From Acidimicrobiales bacterium (lineage in GTDB: Bacteria; Actinomycetota; Acidimicrobiia; Acidimicrobiales; Poriferisodalaceae), in assembly GCA_030749275.1 (NCBI GenBank), contig JASMKJ010000340.1, positions 1-12,643 on the forward strand: a stretch of DNA of 12,643 bases, read 5' to 3'. A model generated the notes under the pieces. It was given only the letters and a program-made list of their open reading frames with translations, was not told where the DNA came from and did not search any database. Position numbers and translations under genes: made by a program. Positions within the stretch are counted from its first letter, which is position 1; every line of letters starts with the position of its first letter. Shown here one piece after another: positions 1-7,355 of the stretch.

Positions 1-29
1 AACAGTAGCAATATTCTCCGTATCCAAAA

Positions 30-42
30 TTGGTTGAACCAA
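30..42. repeat. Short perfect palindrome at window edge
   Basis: TTGGTT-G-AACCAA is a perfect 13-nt inverted repeat in the 113 bases beyond the dehydratase stop codon. It could be a repressor operator of a gene outside the window. No gene is visible in positions 1-113, and the repeat is short, so this is only noted. Confidence 0.25.
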
Positions 43-113
43 CCTCGGACCCGCGTCGATAGACGGGAACGGGCGTGGGGGAGTAGCGCAATGATCGCTG
101 CTTACTTTGCCCG

Positions 114-1823
114 CTACTGCACGCATCCATAATGGGCTGACGACACGTGTCGGGCGTATCGGCGCAGTACTGAGCCCTGCGGAAGTGTGCTCGGCAAATC
201 CCTGGGTCCGATCGACCCCATCCGTTGCTGCAAGTCGCTGTCGTCAATCGCCACGTTGAGAGACCGATTTACCGGATCGATGACGATTGTGTCGCCGTCT
301 TGCACCGCAGCGAGTGGTCCACCGTCGGCCGCCTCGGGGCAAATGTGGCCGATGAGGATTCCATGGGAGACACCGCTGAAGCGGCCATCAGTGATGAGTG
401 CGACGTCTTTGCCCAAACCGCGTCCTTGTAACTCGACGGTCAGCATCACCATCTCGGGCATGCCCGGTCCGCCTTTGGGGCCCACGTTGCGCACCACAAC
501 CACGTCGCCAGGCACGATGACTCCGGATTGGATGGCTGTCATGGCATCCGGTTCGTTTTCGAACACTTTGGCGATGCCGCGGAACTCACCTGTTTCGAGA
601 GTCTTGCCTCCCAGCTTCAGAACACAACTCTCCGGAGCGAGATTTCCGTGAAGGACTGTGATGTGGTTGTTCGGTTGGGCTATTGGGTCCGACGTCGGAC
701 GCACCAAGTCCTGGTCACCCAAATCGGCGAGGGAGGCCACGTCAGCCAGGTTCTCAGCGAGAGTCGTTCCGGTGACTGTCATGGCGTCGCCATGCAGGAA
801 GCCGTTATCGAGGAGTTCTTTCATCACTACCGGCACTCCGCCGAGTTCGTGCAGGGCCACCATCGAGTACGGGCCGTGGGGTTGAAGATTCGCAATGAGT
901 GGCACCCGTTCACCGATTTCCTGGATGCGGTCGATGGTGAGCGCCACTTCTGCATCGCGCGCGATCGCCAGCAAATGCAGATACATGTTGGTTGAGCCCC
1001 CCATCGCATAAGCGGTGGTGATGGCATTCTCGAAGCCTTTCGTGTTCATGATGTCCCGGGGCCGAATGTCGGCTTCTATCAGGGTGTACAGAGCTTCGGT
1101 GGTCGCTTCCACCTGTGCCTTCACGTCGTCATGAATATCGCTCGCGGCGTCATAGTCGGCGGGATGGGAGGCGCCTCGGGGCAACATCATCCCCATTGCC
1201 TCGGTGATGGTGCTCATGGTGTTCGCTGTAAACATCGCCCCACAGGTGCCGCTGCCCGGCATCACGTTGCGTTCGACCTCTTCGAATTCCTCTGGGGTGA
1301 TCCTTTCCGCTCGCATAGCGGCGCGTGCCTCAGCCCAGTCGAGAACCGTCAGGTTGTTGCCCTTCGACGCCCATGGTTCAAAGTCCACGCAGCCCGGCGA
1401 GCTGGTCCCCGGGTAAATCACCAGTCCAACGTCGTTGGTGCGAGCCAAGGGCATCATCGCGGCTGCGCCCGTCTTGTCGCAGCCCGAGATGACAACCATC
1501 GCCTCGCCGTGATGAGCCCGATGCCCGATCTCGAACGAGTCAGCGATGATGTCTCGTGACACCAGGCTGTAACTCGCGTTGACGGAACCCTGGGTGAGAG
1601 CATCAGAGACCGCCGGTGCGCCAACGACCAACCCTTGTCCGCCATGTGAAGCGATCGATTCTGACAGCAGGTCTGATATGCGTTCGACCCGGTTGTTGCA
1701 ACGGTGGGCGTTTGTGTAGGCCCCCGCAACCGTAACGATCGTGTTTTTCGCCGCTATGGTCTCGGGTTCGAACCCGGCGGCCCGCAACTCAAGACTTGCC
1801 CGTTTCCAATGATTTCCTGCCAT
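114..1823 (-). CDS. Dihydroxy-acid dehydratase-like protein (IlvD/Edd family)
   Basis: This is a 569-residue Fe-S dehydratase of the IlvD/Edd family, which removes water from vicinal dihydroxy acids; the classical member acts in branched-chain amino acid synthesis. Three candidate cluster cysteines are visible: C42 (in HRCNNR), C115 (in SGCDKT) and C194 (in [15 protein letters not shown]). Likely Mg ligands are D74, D116 and E457 (GPGMPEM). K117 is the lysine carbamylated in relatives, and S483 (DGRFSG) is the likely catalytic serine. RPRDIM, ENAIT, GGSTN and [12 protein letters not shown] are also family signatures, and the C-terminus ([13 protein letters not shown]) is typical, so the gene is full length. 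The N-terminus is short and lacks the usual ANSW-type motif before the first cysteine, and the segment between C42 and C115 is divergent. The substrate could therefore be another hydroxy or sugar acid. The ATG start is the first in-frame one before the conserved region. It is last in a run of minus-strand genes, 160 bp after the 88-residue gene. Family is sure; ilvD identity is not. Confidence 0.85.
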   Translation of the reverse strand: MAGNHWKRASLELRAAGFEPETIAAKNTIVTVAGAYTNAHRCNNRVERISDLLSESIASHGGQGLVVGAPAVSDALTQGSVNASYSLVSRDIIADSFEIGHRAHHGEAMVVISGCDKTGAAAMMPLARTNDVGLVIYPGTSSPGCVDFEPWASKGNNLTVLDWAEARAAMRAERITPEEFEEVERNVMPGSGTCGAMFTANTMSTITEAMGMMLPRGASHPADYDAASDIHDDVKAQVEATTEALYTLIEADIRPRDIMNTKGFENAITTAYAMGGSTNMYLHLLAIARDAEVALTIDRIQEIGERVPLIANLQPHGPYSMVALHELGGVPVVMKELLDNGFLHGDAMTVTGTTLAENLADVASLADLGDQDLVRPTSDPIAQPNNHITVLHGNLAPESCVLKLGGKTLETGEFRGIAKVFENEPDAMTAIQSGVIVPGDVVVVRNVGPKGGPGMPEMVMLTVELQGRGLGKDVALITDGRFSGVSHGILIGHICPEAADGGPLAAVQDGDTIVIDPVNRSLNVAIDDSDLQQRMGSIGPRDLPSTLPQGSVLRRYARHVSSAHYGCVQ

Positions 1824-1963
1824 CGTGCCACTCTACTTTTCAAAATTGGGGATGCCCGGCGTGATCAAATCGCGCCTCTTCAATTTTTCCGGAACAATGA
1901 GGGAGAAGTTGACTGGAATCGAGAACTTGGCGGGGCGTGGACTGTATCTCCGTTTGAACGCAT

Positions 1964-1978
1964 CGACGGATTTCGTCG
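1964..1978 (-). terminator. Small hairpin after the 88-residue gene
   Basis: A 5-bp perfect stem (CGACG/CGTCG) encloses a 5-nt loop, 5 nt beyond the stop codon of the minus-strand gene that ends at 1984. It may weaken transcription before the dehydratase gene. No U-tract follows and the stem is short, so this is only a candidate. Confidence 0.25.
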
Positions 1979-1983
1979 GCAAG

Positions 1984-2250
1984 TTAATGAGGTGGTGTTA
2001 TGTCGCTCAACTGGTAGATCGTGGGTGGGCCATGAAATTTGCTTGTGCGCTGAGCGAATTCTTCGGTGCCCATGAAGGCTGCCATCTTCTCCATATCGAC
2101 GCCGTAGGCCAAGATCGCGACCTGTCCACTGTCCAGCGGCCCTGCCACCATCGACTCTGAAAATTGTTGCCGAGCCGGCAAATCCTCGTCGAAGACTGCA
2201 CGCCACTCGTCGTAGTCACCGAGAAGCTCAAAAACCACTGCTATATCCAT
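1984..2250 (-). CDS. Small conserved-looking protein of unknown function (88 aa)
   Basis: This is an 88-residue acidic, soluble protein with no signal peptide or membrane segment. The pattern is a short beta strand (IAVVFEL), an amphipathic helix with EWRAVFDED, a second strand (QVAILAYGV) and a helix with MEKMAAFM. It resembles small dimeric alpha/beta-barrel proteins of the ABM or DUF3764 kind, in which a strand is followed by a helix with a conserved Trp and FD. That assignment is a guess from pattern only. The ATG is preceded by AAAGG about 9 nt upstream. The gene sits between the carboxyltransferase pair (156 bp away) and the dehydratase (160 bp away), on the same strand. The gaps leave room for its own promoter. 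It may be a small accessory or binding protein. I do not recognise a specific family. Confidence 0.7.
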   Translation of the reverse strand: MDIAVVFELLGDYDEWRAVFDEDLPARQQFSESMVAGPLDSGQVAILAYGVDMEKMAAFMGTEEFAQRTSKFHGPPTIYQLSDITPPH

Positions 2251-2272
2251 CGTGTTTCGCCTTTGTTTGTTG

Positions 2273-2297
2273 CTGAGCGAAGCGAACCTTAGCTCAG
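2273..2297 (-). promoter_or_regulatory. Inverted repeat upstream of the 88-residue gene
   Basis: A perfect 6-bp inverted repeat (CTGAGC/GCTCAG) is separated by 13 nt and lies 22 nt upstream of the start codon of the small minus-strand gene. It could be an operator or a leader hairpin. It could also be the attenuated 3' end of the carboxyltransferase transcript, about 110 nt past that gene's stop. Repeats of this size arise by chance, so support is weak. Confidence 0.25.
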
Positions 2298-2406
2298 ACC
2301 ACCCAATTCATTACTCTGAACGTCGGTGCGGCGATGGACTTGTCGGCATCAGTTCGGAGAATGCATGAGGGGGTTGCGTAGCGAGATCTAGCTGCTGATT
2401 TTCCTG

Positions 2407-3831
2407 TCACCAAGTGTCAATGCTGTGTTTCTTGACACGCTGGCGTGAACGAACTTCAGCTGATGTTGGTAGATGAGCAAGGAGTCGAGACAGGCCGATC
2501 CGAGTTTCGTTGGGTTCGATGACATCGTCGAACGAATTGAAATTTCTTGTTGCTGTGAAAGGGTCCTCAACACCGAGTTCAGCTGTGGGCCAAGCGACTT
2601 GCCACAATGGAACGCTGTGCCCGGTAGGTGAACCCGCCATGACGTGCCCACTAAATCCTCCGGCCTTTCGCAACTGAATGGAAGCAATCGGCACCGTACG
2701 GTGCTGATGAGTTTGAAGAACGCGGGTGTGCCATCGACTGACCCCGGGTTGGAGCCCTGTTTCCGTTTCTAACGCGGTATACGGGCTATCGATAAGGGAG
2801 ATGATGGGGTATTCATATGCATCGCACAGTTCGACGAAGCGTCCAATCTTGGTGGCGGCAGCCTCGGTAATAATCCCTGAATCCACGTTGGGGTTACTTG
2901 CTGTGACCCCCACTGTTTTGCCTTCAATTCGGGCGATGGCCGTGACAACGCTCGCAGCGAACTGTGGACGTAGTTCAAAAACAGAGTCCTCGTCGACGAG
3001 CGCGTTGATCACCGGGTAGATGTCATATGGACCCGATTCGGGAACTAACTCAGCGATCTTTTCCGCGGATGGGTGCGGTTCGCCGTTGGGATGATCCCAG
3101 AGATAGCTCAAGTACTGCTTCGCGAGTTCTATAGCGGTGTGTTCGTCATCGACGAGAAGGTCTATACCACCGGTTAGTTCATGCATCTCCACCCCGGCGA
3201 GTTCTTGAGGAGTCAGGGTTAAACCGAGAGCGGCCTCGACCATAGGGGGTCCACCCATACCAATAGCCGAGCCGCGGGTGGTGATGACGATGTCAGAAAA
3301 TCCTGCGAGGCTTGCGTGCCCGGCAAATGAGGGACCGGACACGATTGCTACGGTTGGCACCCACCCTGACAGCTCTGCCATTCCGTCAAACAAAGTAAAA
3401 CGACCGATTTGTCCGCTGAGTTCCAGATGATCAAGACCCGCTCGCGGATGTCGAGCTCGGCTGCCGCCACCGTCGACAAAGAAGGCAATCGGCCAACGCT
3501 GCTGATGGGCGAGCGACAGCAGATGTTCGAGTCGGGCAGCACCGTAACCTCCACCACGATCGGTGTAGTCAGTCGAGGAGGTAATAACCGTTTTGCCATC
3601 TATTGTTCCGATGAAGTCAACGCCACCTTTTTCGGGAACCCAATCCCCGTCAACATCTCTGGCCGCTATTGCCCCGAACTCCACTTCGGAGCCAGGATCG
3701 AGAAGCATGGCCGTACGTTCACGTGCCGTGAGATGGTCGGTCGAATGAACCTTTTCAACTGCCAGGGGACGCGACGCGTCAAACCTCAGCGCTTTTGCTG
3801 AACGAAGTTTGTTGATCAAGTAGTCGCGCAT
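2407..3831 (-). CDS. Carboxyltransferase-domain protein (acyl-CoA carboxylase beta-subunit-like), C-domain degenerate
   Basis: This 474-residue protein has the carboxyl_trans (crotonase-like) fold of acetyl-/propionyl-CoA carboxylase beta subunits, which move CO2 from carboxybiotin to an acyl-CoA. The N-domain looks intact: RERTAMLLDPGSEVEFG at 37-53, FVDGGGSRA at 118-126, and the glycine loop GMGGPPMVEAALG at 191-203 followed by EMHELTGGID. The C-domain is unusual. Where relatives have a DxPGF-type motif there is LIDSPYTALE (346-355), and the RKAYGGA-type oxyanion segment reads RKAGGFSG (388-395). Only about 16 residues separate WPT (414-416) from SFDDVIEP (433-440), against about 53 in the neighbouring paralogue, so a helical segment is missing. 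The ATG start has GGTGA upstream, which overlaps the end of the preceding gene, so the two genes are almost certainly co-transcribed. The natural acyl-CoA cannot be read from the sequence. The protein may depend on its partner for a complete active site. Confidence 0.85.
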   Translation of the reverse strand: MRDYLINKLRSAKALRFDASRPLAVEKVHSTDHLTARERTAMLLDPGSEVEFGAIAARDVDGDWVPEKGGVDFIGTIDGKTVITSSTDYTDRGGGYGAARLEHLLSLAHQQRWPIAFFVDGGGSRARHPRAGLDHLELSGQIGRFTLFDGMAELSGWVPTVAIVSGPSFAGHASLAGFSDIVITTRGSAIGMGGPPMVEAALGLTLTPQELAGVEMHELTGGIDLLVDDEHTAIELAKQYLSYLWDHPNGEPHPSAEKIAELVPESGPYDIYPVINALVDEDSVFELRPQFAASVVTAIARIEGKTVGVTASNPNVDSGIITEAAATKIGRFVELCDAYEYPIISLIDSPYTALETETGLQPGVSRWHTRVLQTHQHRTVPIASIQLRKAGGFSGHVMAGSPTGHSVPLWQVAWPTAELGVEDPFTATRNFNSFDDVIEPNETRIGLSRLLAHLPTSAEVRSRQRVKKHSIDTW

Positions 3832-3837
3832 CAGAGG

Positions 3838-5310
3838 TCACCGGGTGTCAATGTGGTGAGCTTTCACCGAAGGTAAGACCCGGTGTGACCGTCGAAGCAT
3901 CGACGCTATAAGAGGCCTTGTTTCCTCAGGCAAGATCACGTCATCGAAAGAAAATGTTCGCCCGGCGCGCACGCCCGAGGCGACGTCTCGCATCTCTTCG
4001 GCGTACTGGTCACGAATTGTTCTCGCCGTGACAGCATCTGCCGCACCGCGTATTTCTTTTCGTTTAACCAAATATGCGGCGCCTTCGAGGCTCATCCCGC
4101 CGCTCTCGACCGTTGGCCAGGCAACGCGTAGTTCGGGCATATTTCGGCTTGCACCGTAGCCCGACATGGCAAAGGGCCCGAGACCGTAGGCCTTTCTCAG
4201 TTGAACCGTATAAAGGGGCACAGTCCGATGGTGAATAGCTGACAGGGGACGGGCATGGTGACGTGCGATTCCTTCTCGTTCCGCGTCGGGACCGACCATG
4301 TATCCCGGGTTGTCAACAAATGAGATGAGAGGTAGAGCGTAGGCATCGCACCACTCCACGAATCTGCTTGCTTTGTCAGCGGCGGCGCTGTCTATGGCAC
4401 CAGCGCGAGGCGAGAGTGGTTGGTTGGCGAAGATGCCAACTGACCTCCCTTCGACGCGAGCAAACGCTGTGATCAACGATTCACCCCAGGCCCCACCGAC
4501 TTCGAACACACTGTCTTTATCGGCGAATGCGCTAATGACTTTGTGCATGTCATACGCCCGTCGACGGTTCTCTGGGACGATTAGTGAAATTGACGAAACG
4601 GATTCACTTGCAGCGAAATCTGAAGTGTCGTCGTGCCAGTAGTCAAGAAATCGACGAGTAGCGGTCACCGCTTCTTCAACGTCTTTAACCACGACATCAA
4701 CGTCGCCCCGAGCTGCCGCGACATCTGCTGACAGGGGTTCAGTGGAGTCGATGTTGCTCGCGAATTCTGCGTCGCGTGTCGCGATAGTGAGGTCGCAAAG
4801 AAACGTCATTGCCGCATGACTGTCACAGGTCGTGCCCACAGCAACAGCGACCGTAGGTGCCCACCCGGACATCTCAGTCAAACCTTCTAGAACATCCCAA
4901 CGAGCGCGGGTGTAATTCACGATTGGTGGCACCGGACGGGAGTCTGTTGGTCGCGACCCGTCACCTTCGATAAACAACACGAGCGGCCATCGGTTAGACA
5001 CGGCAATGGTGATGAGTTTCGCCAACTTACGCATGTTGCGTTCGCTGTGAGTTCCCTCCTCAACTGACCGATCATGGGCCGCAATCACCACCGGGTGACC
5101 ATCAATGTCGCACACTCCGCCGACTACTCCATCGGAGGGGCCGTCATCATCGACGGCTGTCGTGTGGCCCGCAAGCAAGCCGTATTCAGTGAACGAGTGT
5201 GCATCGGCTATTAGCTCAATGGCCTTTCGGGCGTTGGTGCAGCCGGCGAGCGAACCCACTCTGGCGTCAATGATTTGTTGGCGGGGGTCAGCCTCCGGTG
5301 CGTCGCTCAT
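3838..5310 (-). CDS. Carboxyltransferase-domain protein (acyl-CoA carboxylase beta-subunit-like), N-domain degenerate
   Basis: This 490-residue protein has the same carboxyltransferase fold as its downstream neighbour and lies 6 bp before it. The C-domain is close to the family pattern: FVDNPGYMVGPDAEREGIA at 331-349, QLRKAYGLGPFAMSG at 370-384, VAWPTVESGGMSLEGAAYLV at 396-415, the helical stretch with KRKEIRGAADA, and SFDDVILPEETR at 454-465. The N-domain keeps FIEGDGSR (113-120) and MSGWAPTVAVAVG. The region after ATRDAEF (177-183) lacks the GGPP loop and is roughly ten or more residues shorter than in the neighbour. The N-terminus also lacks the RERI..LLD signature. Both proteins end in a related tail (KAHHIDTR here, KKHSIDTW in the neighbour), which points to tandem duplication. 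The ATG start has no clear Shine-Dalgarno sequence. No biotin carboxylase or biotin carrier gene is in the window. Function as a carboxylase subunit is inferred. Confidence 0.83.
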   Translation of the reverse strand: MSDAPEADPRQQIIDARVGSLAGCTNARKAIELIADAHSFTEYGLLAGHTTAVDDDGPSDGVVGGVCDIDGHPVVIAAHDRSVEEGTHSERNMRKLAKLITIAVSNRWPLVLFIEGDGSRPTDSRPVPPIVNYTRARWDVLEGLTEMSGWAPTVAVAVGTTCDSHAAMTFLCDLTIATRDAEFASNIDSTEPLSADVAAARGDVDVVVKDVEEAVTATRRFLDYWHDDTSDFAASESVSSISLIVPENRRRAYDMHKVISAFADKDSVFEVGGAWGESLITAFARVEGRSVGIFANQPLSPRAGAIDSAAADKASRFVEWCDAYALPLISFVDNPGYMVGPDAEREGIARHHARPLSAIHHRTVPLYTVQLRKAYGLGPFAMSGYGASRNMPELRVAWPTVESGGMSLEGAAYLVKRKEIRGAADAVTARTIRDQYAEEMRDVASGVRAGRTFSFDDVILPEETRPLIASMLRRSHRVLPSVKAHHIDTR

Positions 5311-5417
5311 GATCGGTGGATTCTTGCATAGGTTCCCTAACGATTTCCTGACGACCCTGTAGCTCGTCTTTCACGCCTCTACCACTTGTGTGACATCAGG
5401 TGATTCGACCGAGATCG

Positions 5418-6458
5418 TTATTGGGCGAATTCGGGAAGAATTTCCGAGCCGAACGCAAAGAGTGATTCAGTGAGTTCCGAAGCAGGCATTCCACCCAAAT
5501 CACACATTAAGAGGTAAACGTCTAACCCTAAGGTCTCGCGGTACGTCGACATTTTGTCCAATACCTCTTCGCGACTCCCGCACACCGTCGGGCCCCGTTC
5601 AGTCATTCGTTTGAGATCGGTTTCTCCGATGAGGTCACCCAGGGCAGGGGTACTTAAGCGCAAAAGGTCCCGTACCCATTCCATGTAGACCTTAAAACGG
5701 GGGCCGCTGATACGAAACGCCTCTTGGCTTGAAGCTGCCATAAAGGTATGAGCAATAGTTCCGACCAGACAGTCTTGCTGTGGGTGTCCATGCTCTTGCC
5801 AAGATTCCCGATATCGCTCTACTACCGGAAGGAAGATTCTTGGAGGCCCAAAAACTCCTGGGAGCATGAGAGGTAGTCCCATCTTCGCTGCATATTCTGC
5901 GGAGTCGATCGAACTGCCCCCGCCCACCCATATTGGAAGAGGATCCTGAAGAGGTCGGGGTTGGGTCGTGTAGTTGTGAAACGGAGATCGAAATTCCCCA
6001 GTCCAGTCCAACTGTTCATTTCGCAATGCGTCGACCAACAGGCTTACCCGCTCTTCGTACATTGGTCGCGAAAGGGTTGGGTCTTGACCGAATGCGTCGT
6101 AGGTATGTTCGTACAGATTGCCGCGGCCAACGACCAGCTCTACTCGACCCTGCGAAAGAACATCCAATGTTGCGTAATCCTCGGCTAGGCGAATCGGATC
6201 GTTGTTCGCGCCCAGGGCGACAGCGGTTCCGAGTCGAATCTTGGTGGTTCGTTCAGCAATTGCTGCCAAAACCACCGGTGGAGCCGAAACGACGTAGTCA
6301 CAAAAGTGGTGCTCACCTAGGGATGCACTCCAAAATCCCGCTTCTTCTGCCGTCACCGCGCCCTCTACCAACATTCGGTGACGGTCGACTTGGGACATGA
6401 GTTGGCCCGTAATGGGATCTTCTAAAAGATCCCCCATCGACGCCCATCCTATTTTCAT
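5418..6458 (-). CDS. LLM-class (luciferase-like) flavin-dependent oxidoreductase
   Basis: This is a 346-residue cytosolic TIM-barrel oxidoreductase of the bacterial luciferase-like superfamily, whose members use FMN or F420. Diagnostic segments are MKIGW at the N-terminus, LGEHHFCDY at 47-55, AAIAERTTKIRLGTAVAL at 65-82, NDPIRLAEDYATLDVLSQGR at 86-105 followed by VELVVGRG, and the phosphate-loop-like WVGGGS at 177-182. Length is normal for the family and no key region is missing. Whether the cofactor is FMNH2 or F420, and whether the enzyme is a monooxygenase or dehydrogenase, cannot be decided from these motifs. The ATG start is followed directly by the conserved first strand; upstream there is only a weak AGG. 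It lies 107 bp before the carboxyltransferase pair on the same strand, so it could lead that transcript. Oxidation of a substrate later handled by the carboxyltransferases is possible but unproven. Confidence 0.92.
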   Translation of the reverse strand: MKIGWASMGDLLEDPITGQLMSQVDRHRMLVEGAVTAEEAGFWSASLGEHHFCDYVVSAPPVVLAAIAERTTKIRLGTAVALGANNDPIRLAEDYATLDVLSQGRVELVVGRGNLYEHTYDAFGQDPTLSRPMYEERVSLLVDALRNEQLDWTGEFRSPFHNYTTQPRPLQDPLPIWVGGGSSIDSAEYAAKMGLPLMLPGVFGPPRIFLPVVERYRESWQEHGHPQQDCLVGTIAHTFMAASSQEAFRISGPRFKVYMEWVRDLLRLSTPALGDLIGETDLKRMTERGPTVCGSREEVLDKMSTYRETLGLDVYLLMCDLGGMPASELTESLFAFGSEILPEFAQ

Positions 6459-6681
6459 GAGTTGCGCCTAGCCGTTCTTCGGTCTTGGTTGATGCCTGCA
6501 ACTTTATATCTCGGGGTTCACTCGGTGTAGGGCCCACGTTTTGATCTCTGACCGAACCAGCTAGTCGTTCAATCACTCGCCTCGGCGGCAGCTCGCAAGC
6601 TTTAAGTAGGAAAGTCCACCTGAGCTACCGTATACGTGCCGCCGGTTATCGAGAACGAGTAGCTAACGCGAAGCGCAAAGC

Positions 6682-6688
6682 AGGGGAG
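6682..6688 (+). promoter_or_regulatory. Ribosome binding site of the GNAT gene
   Basis: AGGGGAG sits 6 nt before the ATG at 6695. It is one of the strongest Shine-Dalgarno matches in the window and fixes the GNAT start. Confidence 0.8.
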
Positions 6689-6694
6689 TAGGCC

Positions 6695-7252
6695 ATGAAG
6701 CCTGTTGATCTTGAGGGAACTGAACGGACGGTCGCCTGCCCGACGCTTGAGACTGACCGTTTGGTCCTTCGGCCGTTCCGAGATGACGACGTGGATGACT
6801 ACTTCGCTGTGCTGGACAGCCCAGAGGTACGACGCTCCCTCCACCTTCCTGAGAGTCTGGACCGGGGTGACGCCTGGCAGCAGATGGCTTGGTTCCTAGG
6901 TCAGTGGGTGCTTCGAGGAACTGGACACTGGGCGTTGGAGGAGCGGTCCACCGGAATGTTCTTGGGTCGGGCAGGTTTGCACCGTCCCGAGCGTTCGGAC
7001 TGGCCGGGCGTGGAGGTTGGCTGGGTGTTGCACCCTGACCATTGGGGGCGGGGCTACGCCACTGAGGCCGGCGCTGAGGCCATCCGGTATGCATTTGAGG
7101 AGCTGGACCTGGACCGGATCTATTCGTGCATCCTCCCCGAAAATGGTCCATCTCAGGCTGTGGCGCGACGATTGGGTATGGAACTGTTGGAGGAGCGCAT
7201 CATGGCGTACTTCCCGTCGGCCGCCCACGGCATCTGGTCCCGAGCTCGGTGA
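6695..7252 (+). CDS. GNAT family N-acetyltransferase, RimJ/RimL type
   Basis: This is a 185-residue acetyl-CoA-dependent N-acetyltransferase. The order of motifs is that of the RimJ/RimL subgroup: LETDRLVLRPFRDDD near residue 18, GHWALEE in the central sheet, GRAGLHRP, WPGVEVGWVLHP, then the acetyl-CoA pyrophosphate loop WGRGYATEAGAEA, then DRIYSCILPENGPSQAVARRLGM. This subgroup often acetylates ribosomal protein N-termini, antibiotics or small amines; the substrate here is unknown. It is monocistronic: the oxidoreductase gene diverges from it 236 bp upstream and the VTC gene converges 103 bp downstream. The start is set by AGGGGAG. Two 60-nt rows counted by hand are 58 and 63% GC, a little richer than some neighbouring rows, which may reflect separate history but is weak evidence. 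Confidence 0.93.
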   Translation: MKPVDLEGTERTVACPTLETDRLVLRPFRDDDVDDYFAVLDSPEVRRSLHLPESLDRGDAWQQMAWFLGQWVLRGTGHWALEERSTGMFLGRAGLHRPERSDWPGVEVGWVLHPDHWGRGYATEAGAEAIRYAFEELDLDRIYSCILPENGPSQAVARRLGMELLEERIMAYFPSAAHGIWSRAR

Positions 7253-7355
7253 AATAGCGGGATACCCATGTCACGAAGAATGACGTGCTGTAACGCTCAC
7301 ACTCAACACAGATGAATGGACCGTCGCCGCGATTCGACGTAGGAAACCGAAGCGG

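Noticed and set aside
528..995. Plus-strand open frames of 140-155 codons opposite the dehydratase
   Set aside because: They lie antisense to a gene with clear family motifs throughout, have no recognisable motif and no ribosome binding site.
1763..1780. GGGTTCGAACCC, resembling a tRNA T-arm
   Set aside because: It is an exact palindrome inside the dehydratase N-terminus (codes for AGFEP on the minus strand). With a 7-nt loop the stem does not pair, and no acceptor or anticodon arm is near.
2004..2020. GCTCAACTGGTAGA, resembling a tRNA D-arm
   Set aside because: It lies in the coding end of the 88-residue gene (IYQLSD). No matching anticodon arm, T-arm or acceptor stem is in range.
6503..6508. 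TATAAA on the minus strand, 45 nt before the oxidoreductase start, as a -10 box
   Set aside because: No acceptable -35 element lies 16-18 nt upstream, and AT-rich hexamers occur by chance.
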